From NCBI RefSeq assembly GCF_001655615.1, contig NZ_CP011567.1, positions 2,489,001-2,553,000 on the forward strand: a DNA stretch of 64,000 nucleotides. Reading direction: 5' to 3'. The first letter of the stretch is position 1, and each line of letters begins with the position of its first letter. The notes beneath the pieces were generated by a model. That model was given only the letters and a program-made list of their open reading frames with translations. It made no database searches and was not told the origin of the DNA. The position numbers were made by a program, and so were the translations under genes. This document shows, in pieces, positions 28,117 through 36,224 of the stretch. Origin of the DNA: Pseudomonas sp. GR 6-02 (lineage in GTDB: Bacteria; Pseudomonadota; Gammaproteobacteria; Pseudomonadales; Pseudomonadaceae).

Positions 28117-28150
28117 CAGATCCTGCACACTTTCCGTTCGGTAATATTAG

Positions 28151-28315
28151 TTTCGCACTGAGAAAGTGCAAATCGCGGCGCTCAGCTCGCATCCATTGGG
28201 CGGTATTCCCACTGGGAAAAGAATTTTCCCATATATACAGCACAAAAGCGCTTTTCTCGGCGAATCAACGCTTCACTCGCGAATCTGGCAAGGGCCTTGC
28301 ATTCCTAGTGGGAAA
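28151..28315. promoter_or_regulatory. Three palindromic operator candidates between the XRE-cupin gene and gmaS
   Basis: TTTCGCACTGAGAAA (28151-28165), ATTCCCACTGGGAAA (28205-28219) and ATTCCTAGTGGGAAA (28301-28315) share the pattern WTTCCCAcTGGGAAA. The middle copy is a perfect palindrome around one central base. It overlaps a further perfect inverted repeat, TGGGAAAA-GAA-TTTTCCCA (28213-28231). They fill the 276-bp gap between the divergently read regulator and gmaS. Confidence 0.65.
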
Positions 28316-28392
28316 CTAACTTTCTTTTTAGGAATAAAAAGTCAGTCAAGGCCCATCCACAATGTTTTGCCTTTCGCGAGGAGTGACGAGCA

Positions 28393-29727
28393 ATGTTGCC
28401 AGCAGAAACCCAGCGCATCATCGACAAGCACGGGATCAAGTATGTGCTTGCGCAGTTTGTGGATATACACGGGGCGGCCAAAACCAAGTCGGTGCCCATC
28501 TGTGGGCTCAAGGCTGTTGCCGAGGAAGGAGCGGGGTTTGCCGGGTTCGCGATCAGCGGCATGGGCATGGAACCTCACGGCCCGGACTTTATGGCCCGTG
28601 GCGATCTGTCGACGCTGACGGCAGTGCCCTGGCAACCGGGTTACGGGCGGGTGGTGTGCATCGGCCACGTCGACGGCAAGCCCCATCCCTATGACAGCCG
28701 TTATGTGCTGCAGCAACAAGTGCAACGCCTGGAAGAAAAGGGTTGGACCCTCAACACTGGTCTGGAGCCCGAGTTCAACCTGATGCGCCGCGACGAGCAG
28801 GGCAAGCTGCAACTGGTCGACCTCAGCGACAACCTGGACAAGCCTTGCTACGACTACAAAGGCCTGTCGCGCTCCCGGGTGTTTCTTGAACGCCTGACGG
28901 AAGCTTTGCAGGCGGTGGATTTCGAGGTCTATCAAATCGACCATGAGGACGCCAACGGCCAGTTCGAAATCAACTACACCTACAGCGACGCCATGACCTC
29001 GGCGGACCGCTTCACCTTCTTCCGCATGGCCGCCGGCGAGATTGCCAATGACCTGGACATGATCTGCTCGTTCATGCCCAAACCAGACCCGAAACGTGCC
29101 GGCAACGGCATGCACTTTCACCTGTCGATCAGCAGCGCCGAGAACAAGAACCTGTTCCATGACGCCAGCGACCCGAGCGGCATGGGCCTGTCGAAAATGG
29201 CTTATCACTTCGCCGCTGGTCTGCTGGCCCACGGCCCGGCGCTATGTGCCTTCGCCGCGCCGACGGTCAACTCCTACAAGCGTCTGGTGGTGGGCAACTC
29301 GTTGTCCGGCGCGACCTGGGCGCCGGCCTTTATTGCCTTCGGCGCAAACAACCGTTCGGCGATGGTGCGGGTGCCTTACGGCCGCCTCGAATTCCGCCTG
29401 CCGGACGCCGGTTGCAATCCCTATCTGGTCAGCGCCGCGATCATTGCGGCCGGCCTGGATGGCGTCGACCGTCAGCTGGAAATCGACCAGGTTTGCAATG
29501 AAAACCTCTACAGCCTGAGCCTGGAGCAGATCGCTGCACGGGGCATCAAGACTTTGCCGCAATCGCTCAAGGAAGCCTGCGACGCGCTGGAAGCCGACCC
29601 GTTGTTCGCCGAGGTGCTGGGTCCGCAGATCGTCGGCGAGTTCATCAAGCTCAAGCGCATGGAGTGGGTGGAATACAGCCGCCACGTCTCCGACTGGGAA
29701 ATCCAGCGCTACACCGAATTTTTCTAA
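28393..29727 (+). CDS. gmaS: Gamma-glutamylmethylamide synthetase (glutamine-synthetase-like)
   Basis: A 444-residue glutamine-synthetase-fold enzyme, shorter than GlnA (about 468) and lacking the adenylylation Tyr loop. Motifs: GLEPEFNLM (metal-binding Glu), [23 protein letters not shown] (substrate and ATP region), [13 protein letters not shown] and [20 protein letters not shown]. GmaS condenses methylamine with glutamate using ATP. The genes directly after it are mgsABC, which supports GmaS over an ordinary or GlnT-type glutamine synthetase. The ATG at 28393 is preceded by AGGAG. It is the first gene of the plus-strand unit. Confidence 0.85.
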   Translation: MLPAETQRIIDKHGIKYVLAQFVDIHGAAKTKSVPICGLKAVAEEGAGFAGFAISGMGMEPHGPDFMARGDLSTLTAVPWQPGYGRVVCIGHVDGKPHPYDSRYVLQQQVQRLEEKGWTLNTGLEPEFNLMRRDEQGKLQLVDLSDNLDKPCYDYKGLSRSRVFLERLTEALQAVDFEVYQIDHEDANGQFEINYTYSDAMTSADRFTFFRMAAGEIANDLDMICSFMPKPDPKRAGNGMHFHLSISSAENKNLFHDASDPSGMGLSKMAYHFAAGLLAHGPALCAFAAPTVNSYKRLVVGNSLSGATWAPAFIAFGANNRSAMVRVPYGRLEFRLPDAGCNPYLVSAAIIAAGLDGVDRQLEIDQVCNENLYSLSLEQIAARGIKTLPQSLKEACDALEADPLFAEVLGPQIVGEFIKLKRMEWVEYSRHVSDWEIQRYTEFF

Positions 29728-29799
29728 CACTGAGTTGTGACAACCATTCGGGCACCCGGCATGGCGTCGAGTGTTCACTGCCTCCGAAGGAGACTTGAT

Positions 29800-30705
29800 A
29801 TGTGTGGAATCGTAGGTCTTTATCTGAAAAATCCACAGCTGGAATCTCAGCTCGGCCAGCTGTTTGAACCCATGTTGCAGGCCATGACCGATCGTGGCCC
29901 GGACAGTGCCGGCTTCGCCATTTACGGCGATGAAGTCGCCGATGGCTGGGTCAAGCTGACCCTGCAGGCGACCACCGAAGGCTTCGACTGGACAACCCTG
30001 ATGGGTGAGCTGGAAGGGCGCCTCGGCTGCTCGCTGGACTGGTTCCAGAACGCCAACGCCGCCGTGCTCAAGGTCAATGCCGAAGAGGCGCCGGTACGCT
30101 TGGCCCTCGCTGAGCTGGCGCCGAGCGTACGCATTATGAGCGCTGGACAAAGCATCGAAATCCTTAAGGGTATGGGCTTGCCCCAGGAGATTTCCCAACG
30201 CTTTGGCCTGGCCGGCATGAAGGGCAGCCACATCATCGGCCACACCCGCATGGCTACCGAAAGCGCGGTGACCATGGAAGGCAGTCACCCGTTTTCCACC
30301 GGTGCCGACCTGTGCCTGGTGCACAACGGTTCGCTGTCCAACCACTTCCGCCTGCGTCAGGAACTCAAGCGTGAAGGCATTCATTTCGAGACCGACAACG
30401 ACACCGAAGTCGCCGCCGGCTACCTGACCTGGCGCTTGCAGCAAGGCGATTCGCTGAAAGAGGCGCTGGATCATTCCCTGGAGGACCTGGACGGCTTCTT
30501 CACCTTCGCCATCGGTACGCGCAACGGTTTTGCGGTGATCCGTGACCCGATTGCCTGCAAACCAGCGATCCTCGCCGAGACTGACGACTACGTCGCCATG
30601 GCCTCCGAATACCAGGCACTGTCGAGCCTGCCGGGGATCGAACACGCCAGAGTCTGGGAGCCGGCACCGGCCACTATGTACATCTGGGAACGCGAGTCAG
30701 CTTAA
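29800..30705 (+). CDS. mgsA: N-methylglutamate synthase subunit A (class II glutamine amidotransferase)
   Basis: A 301-residue class II amidotransferase starting Met-Cys-Gly-Ile-Val-Gly, with Cys2 as the N-terminal nucleophile after methionine removal. Further motifs: TDRGPDSAGFA, GHTRMATESAVT, HPFSTGADLCLVHNGSLSN and ETDNDTEVAA. It releases methylamine from gamma-glutamylmethylamide for transfer to 2-oxoglutarate by MgsC. AGGAG lies seven bases before the ATG at 29800. The AT between gmaS and this gene shows no terminator, so one operon is likely. The protein is homologous to the N-terminal glutaminase domain of glutamate synthase. Confidence 0.87.
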   Translation: MCGIVGLYLKNPQLESQLGQLFEPMLQAMTDRGPDSAGFAIYGDEVADGWVKLTLQATTEGFDWTTLMGELEGRLGCSLDWFQNANAAVLKVNAEEAPVRLALAELAPSVRIMSAGQSIEILKGMGLPQEISQRFGLAGMKGSHIIGHTRMATESAVTMEGSHPFSTGADLCLVHNGSLSNHFRLRQELKREGIHFETDNDTEVAAGYLTWRLQQGDSLKEALDHSLEDLDGFFTFAIGTRNGFAVIRDPIACKPAILAETDDYVAMASEYQALSSLPGIEHARVWEPAPATMYIWERESA

Positions 30706-30716
30706 GGAGCGCACAC

Positions 30717-31400
30717 ATGAAAACCATCGATCTTTCCATTGCCACCGTGCGCGACCTCAACCAGGCGCTGCACGACCAGGTCAACAACGTTGAAGACCGC
30801 GAATGGGTGGTGACTCATTCGAACGGCAAGCACAACCTCGCGGTCGGGGTGAACCAGGCCGTGTCCATCGAGATCCAGGGCCACGCCGGTTACTACTGCG
30901 CCGGCATGAATCAAAAGGCTTCGATCACCGTCCACGGCAATGTCGGTGTCGGTTGCGCCGAGAACATGATGTCCGGCTACGTCCGGGTCAAAGGTAGCGC
31001 CTCTCAGGCGGCCGGTGCCACGGCCCATGGCGGGCTGCTGGTGATTGAAGGTGATGCTGGTGCGCGTTGCGGGATTTCCATGAAGGGTATCGACATCGTG
31101 GTCGGCGGCAGCATTGGCCATATGAGTTGTTTCATGGGCCAGGCGGGACGCCTGGTGGTGTGCGGCGATGCCGGCGATGCACTGGGTGATTCGTTATACG
31201 AGACCCATATTTACGTGAAGGGTAGCGTCGCATCTCTGGGTTCGGACTGCGTCGAAAAAGAGATGCGCGCCGAACACTTGGAGGAGCTGCAAGTCCTGCT
31301 GAACCGTGCCGGTTTCGAGCATAAGGCGACTGACTTCAAGCGCTACGGCTCGGCCCGACAGTTGTACAACTTCAAAGTCGATAACGCATCCGCGTACTGA
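30717..31400 (+). CDS. mgsB: N-methylglutamate synthase subunit B (GltB C-terminal, GXGXG domain)
   Basis: A 227-residue beta-helix protein equivalent to the C-terminal GXGXG domain of glutamate synthase: repeated strands such as SIEIQGHAGYYCAGMNQKA, ITVHGNVGVGCAENMMSG, VRVKGSASQAAGATAHGG and IDIVVGGSIGHMSCFMGQ. It has a structural role, linking the amidotransferase and synthase subunits. Eleven bases after mgsA with GGAG in between; all three mgs genes are separate here, whereas GltB fuses them. Confidence 0.87.
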   Translation: MKTIDLSIATVRDLNQALHDQVNNVEDREWVVTHSNGKHNLAVGVNQAVSIEIQGHAGYYCAGMNQKASITVHGNVGVGCAENMMSGYVRVKGSASQAAGATAHGGLLVIEGDAGARCGISMKGIDIVVGGSIGHMSCFMGQAGRLVVCGDAGDALGDSLYETHIYVKGSVASLGSDCVEKEMRAEHLEELQVLLNRAGFEHKATDFKRYGSARQLYNFKVDNASAY

Positions 31401-31420
31401 TCCGCGCGAGGAGAATAGAC

Positions 31421-32761
31421 ATGAGCGACCCTACTACCCAAAAAGCAGGCACTCCAGTGTTGCGTGAGTCCGCGACCTTCGACCGCCTGACCATTCAGGA
31501 AATACAGCGTGCCGCTGAAACCGGCATCTATGACATTCGCGGCGGTGGCACCAAGCGCAAAGTGCCGCATTTCGATGATTTGCTGCTGCTCGGCGCCAGT
31601 GTTTCGCGCTACCCGCTGGAAGGTTATCGGGAGAAGTGCGGCACCGATGTGATCCTCGGCAACCGCTTCGCCAAGAAGCCGATCCACCTGAAGATTCCGG
31701 TAACCATTGCCGGCATGAGTTTCGGTGCGTTGTCGGCCAATGCCAAGGAGGCGCTGGGCCGTGGCGCGACCATCGCCGGCACCAGCACCACCACCGGTGA
31801 CGGTGGCATGACCCCGGAAGAACGCGGTCAATCCCAGCATTTGGTTTATCAGTATTTGCCATCGCGCTACGGCATGAACCCGGACGACCTGCGCAAAGCC
31901 GACGCCATCGAAATCGTCCTGGGCCAGGGCGCCAAACCCGGTGGCGGCGGCATGCTGCTGGGCATGAAAGTCACCGAGCGGGTGGCCGGCATGCGCACGT
32001 TGCCGATCGGTGTCGATCAGCGCAGCGCCTGCCGTCACCCGGACTGGACCGGCCCGGATGACCTGGCGATCAAAATTGCCGAGATCCGTGAAATCACGGA
32101 TTGGGAAAAACCGATCTACGTGAAAATCGGCGCGAGCCGGCCGTACTACGACGTCAAATTGGCGGTGAAGGCAGGCGCGGATGTGATTGTCCTTGACGGC
32201 ATGCAGGGCGGCACCGCGGCGACTCAGGAAGTGTTTATCGAACACGTGGGGATTCCGATTCTGCCGGCCATCCCGCAAGCGGTACAGGCTTTGCAGGAGA
32301 TGGGCATGCATCGCAAGGTGCAGTTGATCGTGTCGGGTGGTATTCGCAACGGCGCCGATGTGGCCAAGGCGATGGCGCTGGGCGCGGATGCGGTGGCCAT
32401 CGGCACGGCGGCGCTGATTGCCTTGGGCGATAACCATCCACGCCTGGACGAGGAACTGAAGAAAATCGGCTCGGCCGCCGGTTTCTACGACGACTGGCAG
32501 AACGGCCGCGACCCGGCGGGGATCACTACCCAGGATCCGGAGCTGTCCAAACGCCTGGATCCAGTGGAAGGCGGTCGGCGTCTGGCCAACTACCTGCGGG
32601 TATTGGTACTGGAGGCGCAGACCATGGCCCGGGCGTGTGGCAAGTCGCACCTGCATAACCTCGATCCCGAGGATTTGGTGGCATTGACGGTGGAGTCGGC
32701 CGCCATGGCGCGGGTGCCGTTGGCGGGGACCAACTGGGTTCCGGGCTCGGGTGGTTATTGA
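31421..32761 (+). CDS. mgsC: N-methylglutamate synthase subunit C (FMN-dependent glutamate-synthase domain)
   Basis: A 446-residue FMN-barrel homologous to the central synthase domain of GltB. Visible: PVTIAGMSFGALSANAKEALGRGA, TTTGDGGMTPEE, GQGAKPGGGGMLLG, VDQRSACRHPDW, VKIGASRPYYDVKLAVKAGADVIVLDG, and the C-terminal phosphate site IVSGGIRNGADVAKAMALGADAVAIGT. It combines methylamine with 2-oxoglutarate under reduction to give N-methylglutamate. AGGAG precedes the ATG. It closes the mgsABC set; a REP palindrome follows, then the ammonium transporter. Confidence 0.88.
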   Translation: MSDPTTQKAGTPVLRESATFDRLTIQEIQRAAETGIYDIRGGGTKRKVPHFDDLLLLGASVSRYPLEGYREKCGTDVILGNRFAKKPIHLKIPVTIAGMSFGALSANAKEALGRGATIAGTSTTTGDGGMTPEERGQSQHLVYQYLPSRYGMNPDDLRKADAIEIVLGQGAKPGGGGMLLGMKVTERVAGMRTLPIGVDQRSACRHPDWTGPDDLAIKIAEIREITDWEKPIYVKIGASRPYYDVKLAVKAGADVIVLDGMQGGTAATQEVFIEHVGIPILPAIPQAVQALQEMGMHRKVQLIVSGGIRNGADVAKAMALGADAVAIGTAALIALGDNHPRLDEELKKIGSAAGFYDDWQNGRDPAGITTQDPELSKRLDPVEGGRRLANYLRVLVLEAQTMARACGKSHLHNLDPEDLVALTVESAAMARVPLAGTNWVPGSGGY

Positions 32762-32777
32762 AACCTGTGAGATAACC

Positions 32778-32809
32778 TGTGGCGAGGGGGCTTGCCCTCT
32801 CGCCACACA
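32778..32809. repeat. REP palindrome between mgsC and the ammonium transporter
   Basis: CTGTGGCGAG at the left and CTCGCCACA at the right enclose GGGGCTTGCCCT; the core matches the arms of the REPIN at 2542-2668. Its presence inside the island shows that the island has resided in a REP-carrying Pseudomonas. Confidence 0.75.
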
Positions 32810-32934
32810 TATTTCGGTTGGCCTGCCGGATCGCCGCAGGCTTGCCCAACGATCAAGAGTCTCCCAAGAGACCCGTACGCACTTACCTTGCTCACTGCCC
32901 GACACTTCCCATTTCTTTTGCAGGAGCTTTGAAC

Positions 32935-34260
32935 ATGGTCAATCGTCTTCTCGGCAAGTCCCTTTTCGGCCTACTGGCTGCCGGAGCGCTCGTGCCGCTG
33001 GCACAGGCAGCCGATGCTCCCACGTTGAACACCGGCAGCACGGCCTGGATGGTCACCGCCGCCGTGCTGGTGTTGTTCATGTGTCTGCCAGGCCTTGCGT
33101 TGTTTTACGGCGGCCTGGTGCGGGCAAAAAACATGCTGTCGTTGTTTACCCAGTGCTTCGGCATCGCCGGCCTGGTGGGGGTGCTGTGGGTGATTTATGG
33201 CTACAGCATGGTGGTCGACAGCACCGGCATGGTCGAGGGACAGGTGACGTTCAACAGTTTTGTCGGTGGATTGAGCCGGGCCTTTCTGGCGGGCATGACA
33301 CCGGAAAGCCTTGTCGGTGAAATTCCGGAAGGGGTGTTCGTGACCTTCCAGATGACCTTCGCCATCATCACCCCGGCGCTGATCGCCGGGGCATTCGCCG
33401 AGCGCATGAAGTTCTCGGCGGCGCTGCTGTTCATGGCGCTGTGGTTCACCCTCGTGTACGCCCCGGTAGCGCACATGGTCTGGGGTGGTTCGGGGGCCTT
33501 GATGCATAACTGGGGCGTCCTCGACTTTGCCGGTGGCACCGCGGTACATATCAATGCGGGTGTTGCAGCGCTGGCGGCGTGCCTGATCCTGGGCAAACGC
33601 AAGGGTTACCAAAACGAGCCAATGCCGGCGCATAACTTGAGCCTGACCATGGCCGGTGCGGCCATGCTCTGGGTCGGCTGGTTCGGCTTCAACATCGGCT
33701 CCGGCGGCGGTCTGAATGGCACCTCCGGCATCGTCATGCTCAACACCCAGCTGGGCGCTTGCGCCGGGATTCTCGGCTGGATGTTCACCGAGTGGTTCAA
33801 GGTCGGCAAGCCAAGTGCCCTGGGCCTGGCCAGTGGGGCTTTGGCCGGTCTGGTGGGCATCACGCCGGCGTGCGCCTATGTCGGCGTTGGAGGTGCGTTG
33901 GCTATTGGTCTGCTGTGCGGGGTGTTCTGCTACTTGAGCGTCACCGTGCTGAAACGTCGCTTCGGTTATGACGACAGTCTCGACGTGTTCGGCTTGCACG
34001 GTATCGGCGGGATGATTGGTGCGATCCTGACCGGAGTATTCTGCATACCATCTCTGGGCGGGCTGGTGGAGGGCGTGACCCTGGGAGGACAAGTCTGGGC
34101 GCAGATAAAAGGCGTTGCGCTGACCACGGTCTATTGCTTCGTGGTGAGCTGGGTCATTCTCAAACTCGTCAATGTCCTTGTCGGCTTACGGGCTGATGAA
34201 TCGGTGGAGGAGATGGGGCTGGATCTGGCCGAGCACAACGAGCGTGCCTACAACCATTGA
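32935..34260 (+). CDS. amtB: Ammonium / methylammonium transporter
   Basis: A 441-residue Amt protein with an N-terminal signal-like segment (VNRLLGKSLFGLLAAGALVPLAQA) and 11 membrane helices. The conserved signatures are FYGGLVRAKN, the D-F-A-G-G-x-x-V-H-x-x-A-G block (DFAGGTAVHINAG) with the first pore His, and the second pore His in DVFGLHGIGG. It conducts ammonium and methylammonium. Its place after mgsC, away from glnK, suggests a role in methylamine uptake or recapture. AGGAG is seven bases before the ATG. A terminator follows. Confidence 0.92.
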   Translation: MVNRLLGKSLFGLLAAGALVPLAQAADAPTLNTGSTAWMVTAAVLVLFMCLPGLALFYGGLVRAKNMLSLFTQCFGIAGLVGVLWVIYGYSMVVDSTGMVEGQVTFNSFVGGLSRAFLAGMTPESLVGEIPEGVFVTFQMTFAIITPALIAGAFAERMKFSAALLFMALWFTLVYAPVAHMVWGGSGALMHNWGVLDFAGGTAVHINAGVAALAACLILGKRKGYQNEPMPAHNLSLTMAGAAMLWVGWFGFNIGSGGGLNGTSGIVMLNTQLGACAGILGWMFTEWFKVGKPSALGLASGALAGLVGITPACAYVGVGGALAIGLLCGVFCYLSVTVLKRRFGYDDSLDVFGLHGIGGMIGAILTGVFCIPSLGGLVEGVTLGGQVWAQIKGVALTTVYCFVVSWVILKLVNVLVGLRADESVEEMGLDLAEHNERAYNH

Positions 34261-34279
34261 GGTCTGGCGCGGACAGCAA

Positions 34280-34301
34280 AACGCCGGCATGAGCCGGCGT
34301 T
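34280..34301. terminator. Terminator-like hairpin between amtB and the convergent oxygenase gene
   Basis: A 9-bp perfect stem AACGCCGGC / GCCGGCGTT with a four-base ATGA loop, between the stops of two convergent genes. T-runs are short on either side (TTGG; TTTTGC on the minus strand), so it probably works in both directions. Confidence 0.65.
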
Positions 34302-34341
34302 TGGCTTACCTGGGTTTTATCGCAAAGCCTGATAGGTGGAC

Positions 34342-35385
34342 TCAGCGAAACGCTGGTACCACCTGCTTGATGAACAGCTCCAGGGATTTTTTCTTCTCTG
34401 CGTGGGGCAGACTGTTGTCGCACCAGAAGCTGAACTCATCGACGCCCAGTTCCTGGTAATACTTGATGCGCGGGATGATTTCTTCCGCGGTGCCGATCAT
34501 CGCTGTTTTGTGCAGGCTTTCCAGTTTGAACTCCGGGCGCTCGGCGAACTTCTCTTCCGGGCTCGGTTCCAGGAAACCGTTGACCGGCGTTGTCTTGTTA
34601 CCGAACCAAGCATCGAAGGTGCGGTAGAACTTGGAAATCGCCTTGGCCCCGACTTTCCAGCCCTCAGGGTCATCGGCGGCATGCACGTGGGTGTGGCGCA
34701 ACACCATCAATTGCGGGCGCGGTACGTCCGGGTTGTTGTCCAGGGCGGTCTGAAACTTGTTCTTCAGGTCGAGAACTTCTTCGTCGCCCTTCATCAATGG
34801 CGTGACCATCACGTTGCAGCCGTTGGCCACGGCGAAGTTGTGCGAGTCGGGGTCGCGAGCCGCTATCCACATTGGCGGGTTGGGCTTCTGGATCGGCTTG
34901 GGCACGCTGGTGGAAGTGGGGAATTTCCAGATCTCGCCGTCGTGGGCGTAGTCGCCTTGCCACAGGGCGCGCACCACCGGGACCATTTCCCGCAGCGCCT
35001 GACCGCCGGACGAGGCAGGCATGCCGCCGGCCATGCGGTCGAATTCGACCTGGTAGGCGCCACGGGCCAGGCCGACTTCCATGCGACCGTTACTGATCAC
35101 GTCCAGCAGCGCACATTCGCCCGCTACCCGCAGAGGGTGCCAGAACGGCGCGATGATGGTGCCGGCGCCCAGGTGAATGGTGGTGGTCTTGGCGGCCAGA
35201 TACGCCAGCAGCGGCATCGGGCTTGGCGAGATGGTGTATTCCATGGCGTGGTGTTCGCCGATCCACACAGTGCTGAAGCCACCGGCCTCGGCCATCAGGG
35301 TCAGTTCGGTCAGTTCTTCGAACAACTGACGGTGGCTGACGCTTTCGTCCCAACGTTCCATGTGTACGAACAGGGAAAATTTCAT
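34342..35385 (-). CDS. tgnB: Luciferase-like flavin-dependent monooxygenase, probable trigonelline oxygenase component (TgnB-like)
   Basis: A 347-residue bacterial-luciferase-fold (LLM) oxygenase: N-terminal KFSLFVHMERWDES, EAGGFSTVWIGEHHAMEY, GAGTIIAPFWHPLRVAGECALLD, ISNGRMEVGLARGAYQVEFDR and a C-terminal DEFSFWCDNSL. Such enzymes use reduced flavin supplied by a partner reductase, whose gene lies 35 nt upstream in the same unit. In the Acinetobacter baylyi trigonelline pathway TgnB plus TgnA open the N-methylpyridinium ring. The companion genes downstream in this window match the rest of that pathway. The assignment is from context; another N-heterocycle (for example pyridine-type) is possible. 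AGAGGT precedes the ATG. Confidence 0.7.
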   Translation of the reverse strand: MKFSLFVHMERWDESVSHRQLFEELTELTLMAEAGGFSTVWIGEHHAMEYTISPSPMPLLAYLAAKTTTIHLGAGTIIAPFWHPLRVAGECALLDVISNGRMEVGLARGAYQVEFDRMAGGMPASSGGQALREMVPVVRALWQGDYAHDGEIWKFPTSTSVPKPIQKPNPPMWIAARDPDSHNFAVANGCNVMVTPLMKGDEEVLDLKNKFQTALDNNPDVPRPQLMVLRHTHVHAADDPEGWKVGAKAISKFYRTFDAWFGNKTTPVNGFLEPSPEEKFAERPEFKLESLHKTAMIGTAEEIIPRIKYYQELGVDEFSFWCDNSLPHAEKKKSLELFIKQVVPAFR

Positions 35386-35420
35386 GACGCTACCTCTAAT
35401 CTTTGTAATTGGCTGTCGGT

Positions 35421-35906
35421 TCAGGCGAGGACGGGCAGGGCGCCCATCTTGCCGTGGCAGTACACCAGTGGGCCGGCGGTGTGCTGCGGCACTATCAGGT
35501 TCTTCACGGCGCCGACCATGATCGCGTGGTCGCCGCCTTCATATTCGCGCCACAACTCGCACTCGATGACGGCCGTGGCGTTGGCCAGGATCGGATTGCC
35601 CAGTTCGCTCAACGTCCATTCGATCCCTTGCGCCTTGTCCTTGCCTTTGCGGGCGAAAGCATAGGCTTCGCTTTGCTGGCCGCCGGAAAGGACGTGGATG
35701 GCAAAGCGTTTGTTCTTGATCAATACGGGATAGGAATCGGAACTGTAGTTGGGGCAGAACAGCACCAGGGCCGGGTCCATCGACAGCGAGCTGAATGCGC
35801 TGGCGGTGAGGCCGACGATTTGTCCATCGTCATCCAGCGTGGTGATGACCGTCACCCCGGACGGGAACGAGCCCATGACTTGTTTGTAGATGGCGGCATC
35901 GATCAT
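35421..35906 (-). CDS. tgnA: Flavin reductase, partner of the luciferase-like oxygenase (TgnA-like)
   Basis: A 161-residue flavin-reductase-domain (HpaC/RutF-type) protein: MGSFPSGVTVITTLDDDGQIVGLTASAFSSLSMDPALVLFCPN, then LGNPILANATAVIECELWREYEGGDHAIMVGAVKN. It should supply reduced FMN to the adjacent oxygenase. A second, roughly three-quarters identical copy is at 47922. The start codon is preceded by AGGA, and the 16-nt GntR-type operator TGGTATACCGTAATAC lies 52 bp upstream. First gene of a two-gene minus-strand unit. Confidence 0.75.
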   Translation of the reverse strand: MIDAAIYKQVMGSFPSGVTVITTLDDDGQIVGLTASAFSSLSMDPALVLFCPNYSSDSYPVLIKNKRFAIHVLSGGQQSEAYAFARKGKDKAQGIEWTLSELGNPILANATAVIECELWREYEGGDHAIMVGAVKNLIVPQHTAGPLVYCHGKMGALPVLA

Positions 35907-35957
35907 TGGAGGGTCCTCGGGTGCTGTGAGGTGGTTTTTATGAATTTATAGGTCTGA

Positions 35958-35973
35958 TGGTATACCGTAATAC
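35958..35973 (+). promoter_or_regulatory. Operator O1 of the trigonelline-type module
   Basis: TGGTATACCGTAATAC, one base different from O4 and O5. It lies 52 bp upstream of the tgnA start codon. Confidence 0.7.
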
Positions 35974-36130
35974 ATAGTTTGCAAGGGCTTTTTATTTTTG
36001 CCGATAAACGCATTTCGAGGGCTTATAACCCAATGTTTTCGGGGTTTGTGGCGCGAATTTGAGTACTGAAGGCCCCAGAAGGTGCAGATCAGATTACCGG
36101 TAAAGTATCGGATCAGCCTTGTGAAAAGGT

Positions 36131-36146
36131 TGGAATACCATAATAT
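36131..36146 (+). promoter_or_regulatory. Operator O2 of the trigonelline-type module
   Basis: TGGAATACCATAATAT, identical to O3. It lies 79 bp upstream of the NCS1 permease start. Confidence 0.7.
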
Positions 36147-36224
36147 GGTTCGCATCTGGAGGGCTGCCAAGCCGCACCCCCGGTTTGGCTTCGTACAACT
36201 ATAAGATCAGACAAACTCGAGTTC

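Larger units (their letters stand above)
35907..36224. promoter_or_regulatory. Divergent control region with operators O1 and O2
   Basis: An AT-rich 318-bp gap between the divergent tgnA and permease genes. It contains TGGTATACCGTAATAC at 35958-35973 near tgnA and TGGAATACCATAATAT at 36131-36146 near the permease gene, one for each direction. No other gene is visible. Confidence 0.7.

Noticed and set aside
28213..28231. Interpreting the TGGGAAAA-GAA-TTTTCCCA repeat as a terminator
   Set aside because: No T-run follows, it lies upstream of divergent genes, and it overlaps one of the three similar palindromes, so an operator is more likely.
34342..35906. RutA/RutF uracil-degradation pair
   Set aside because: The oxygenase and reductase types are similar, but none of the RutB, RutC, RutD or RutE genes is present. 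The dehydrogenase and hydrolase set fits N-methylpyridine cleavage better.
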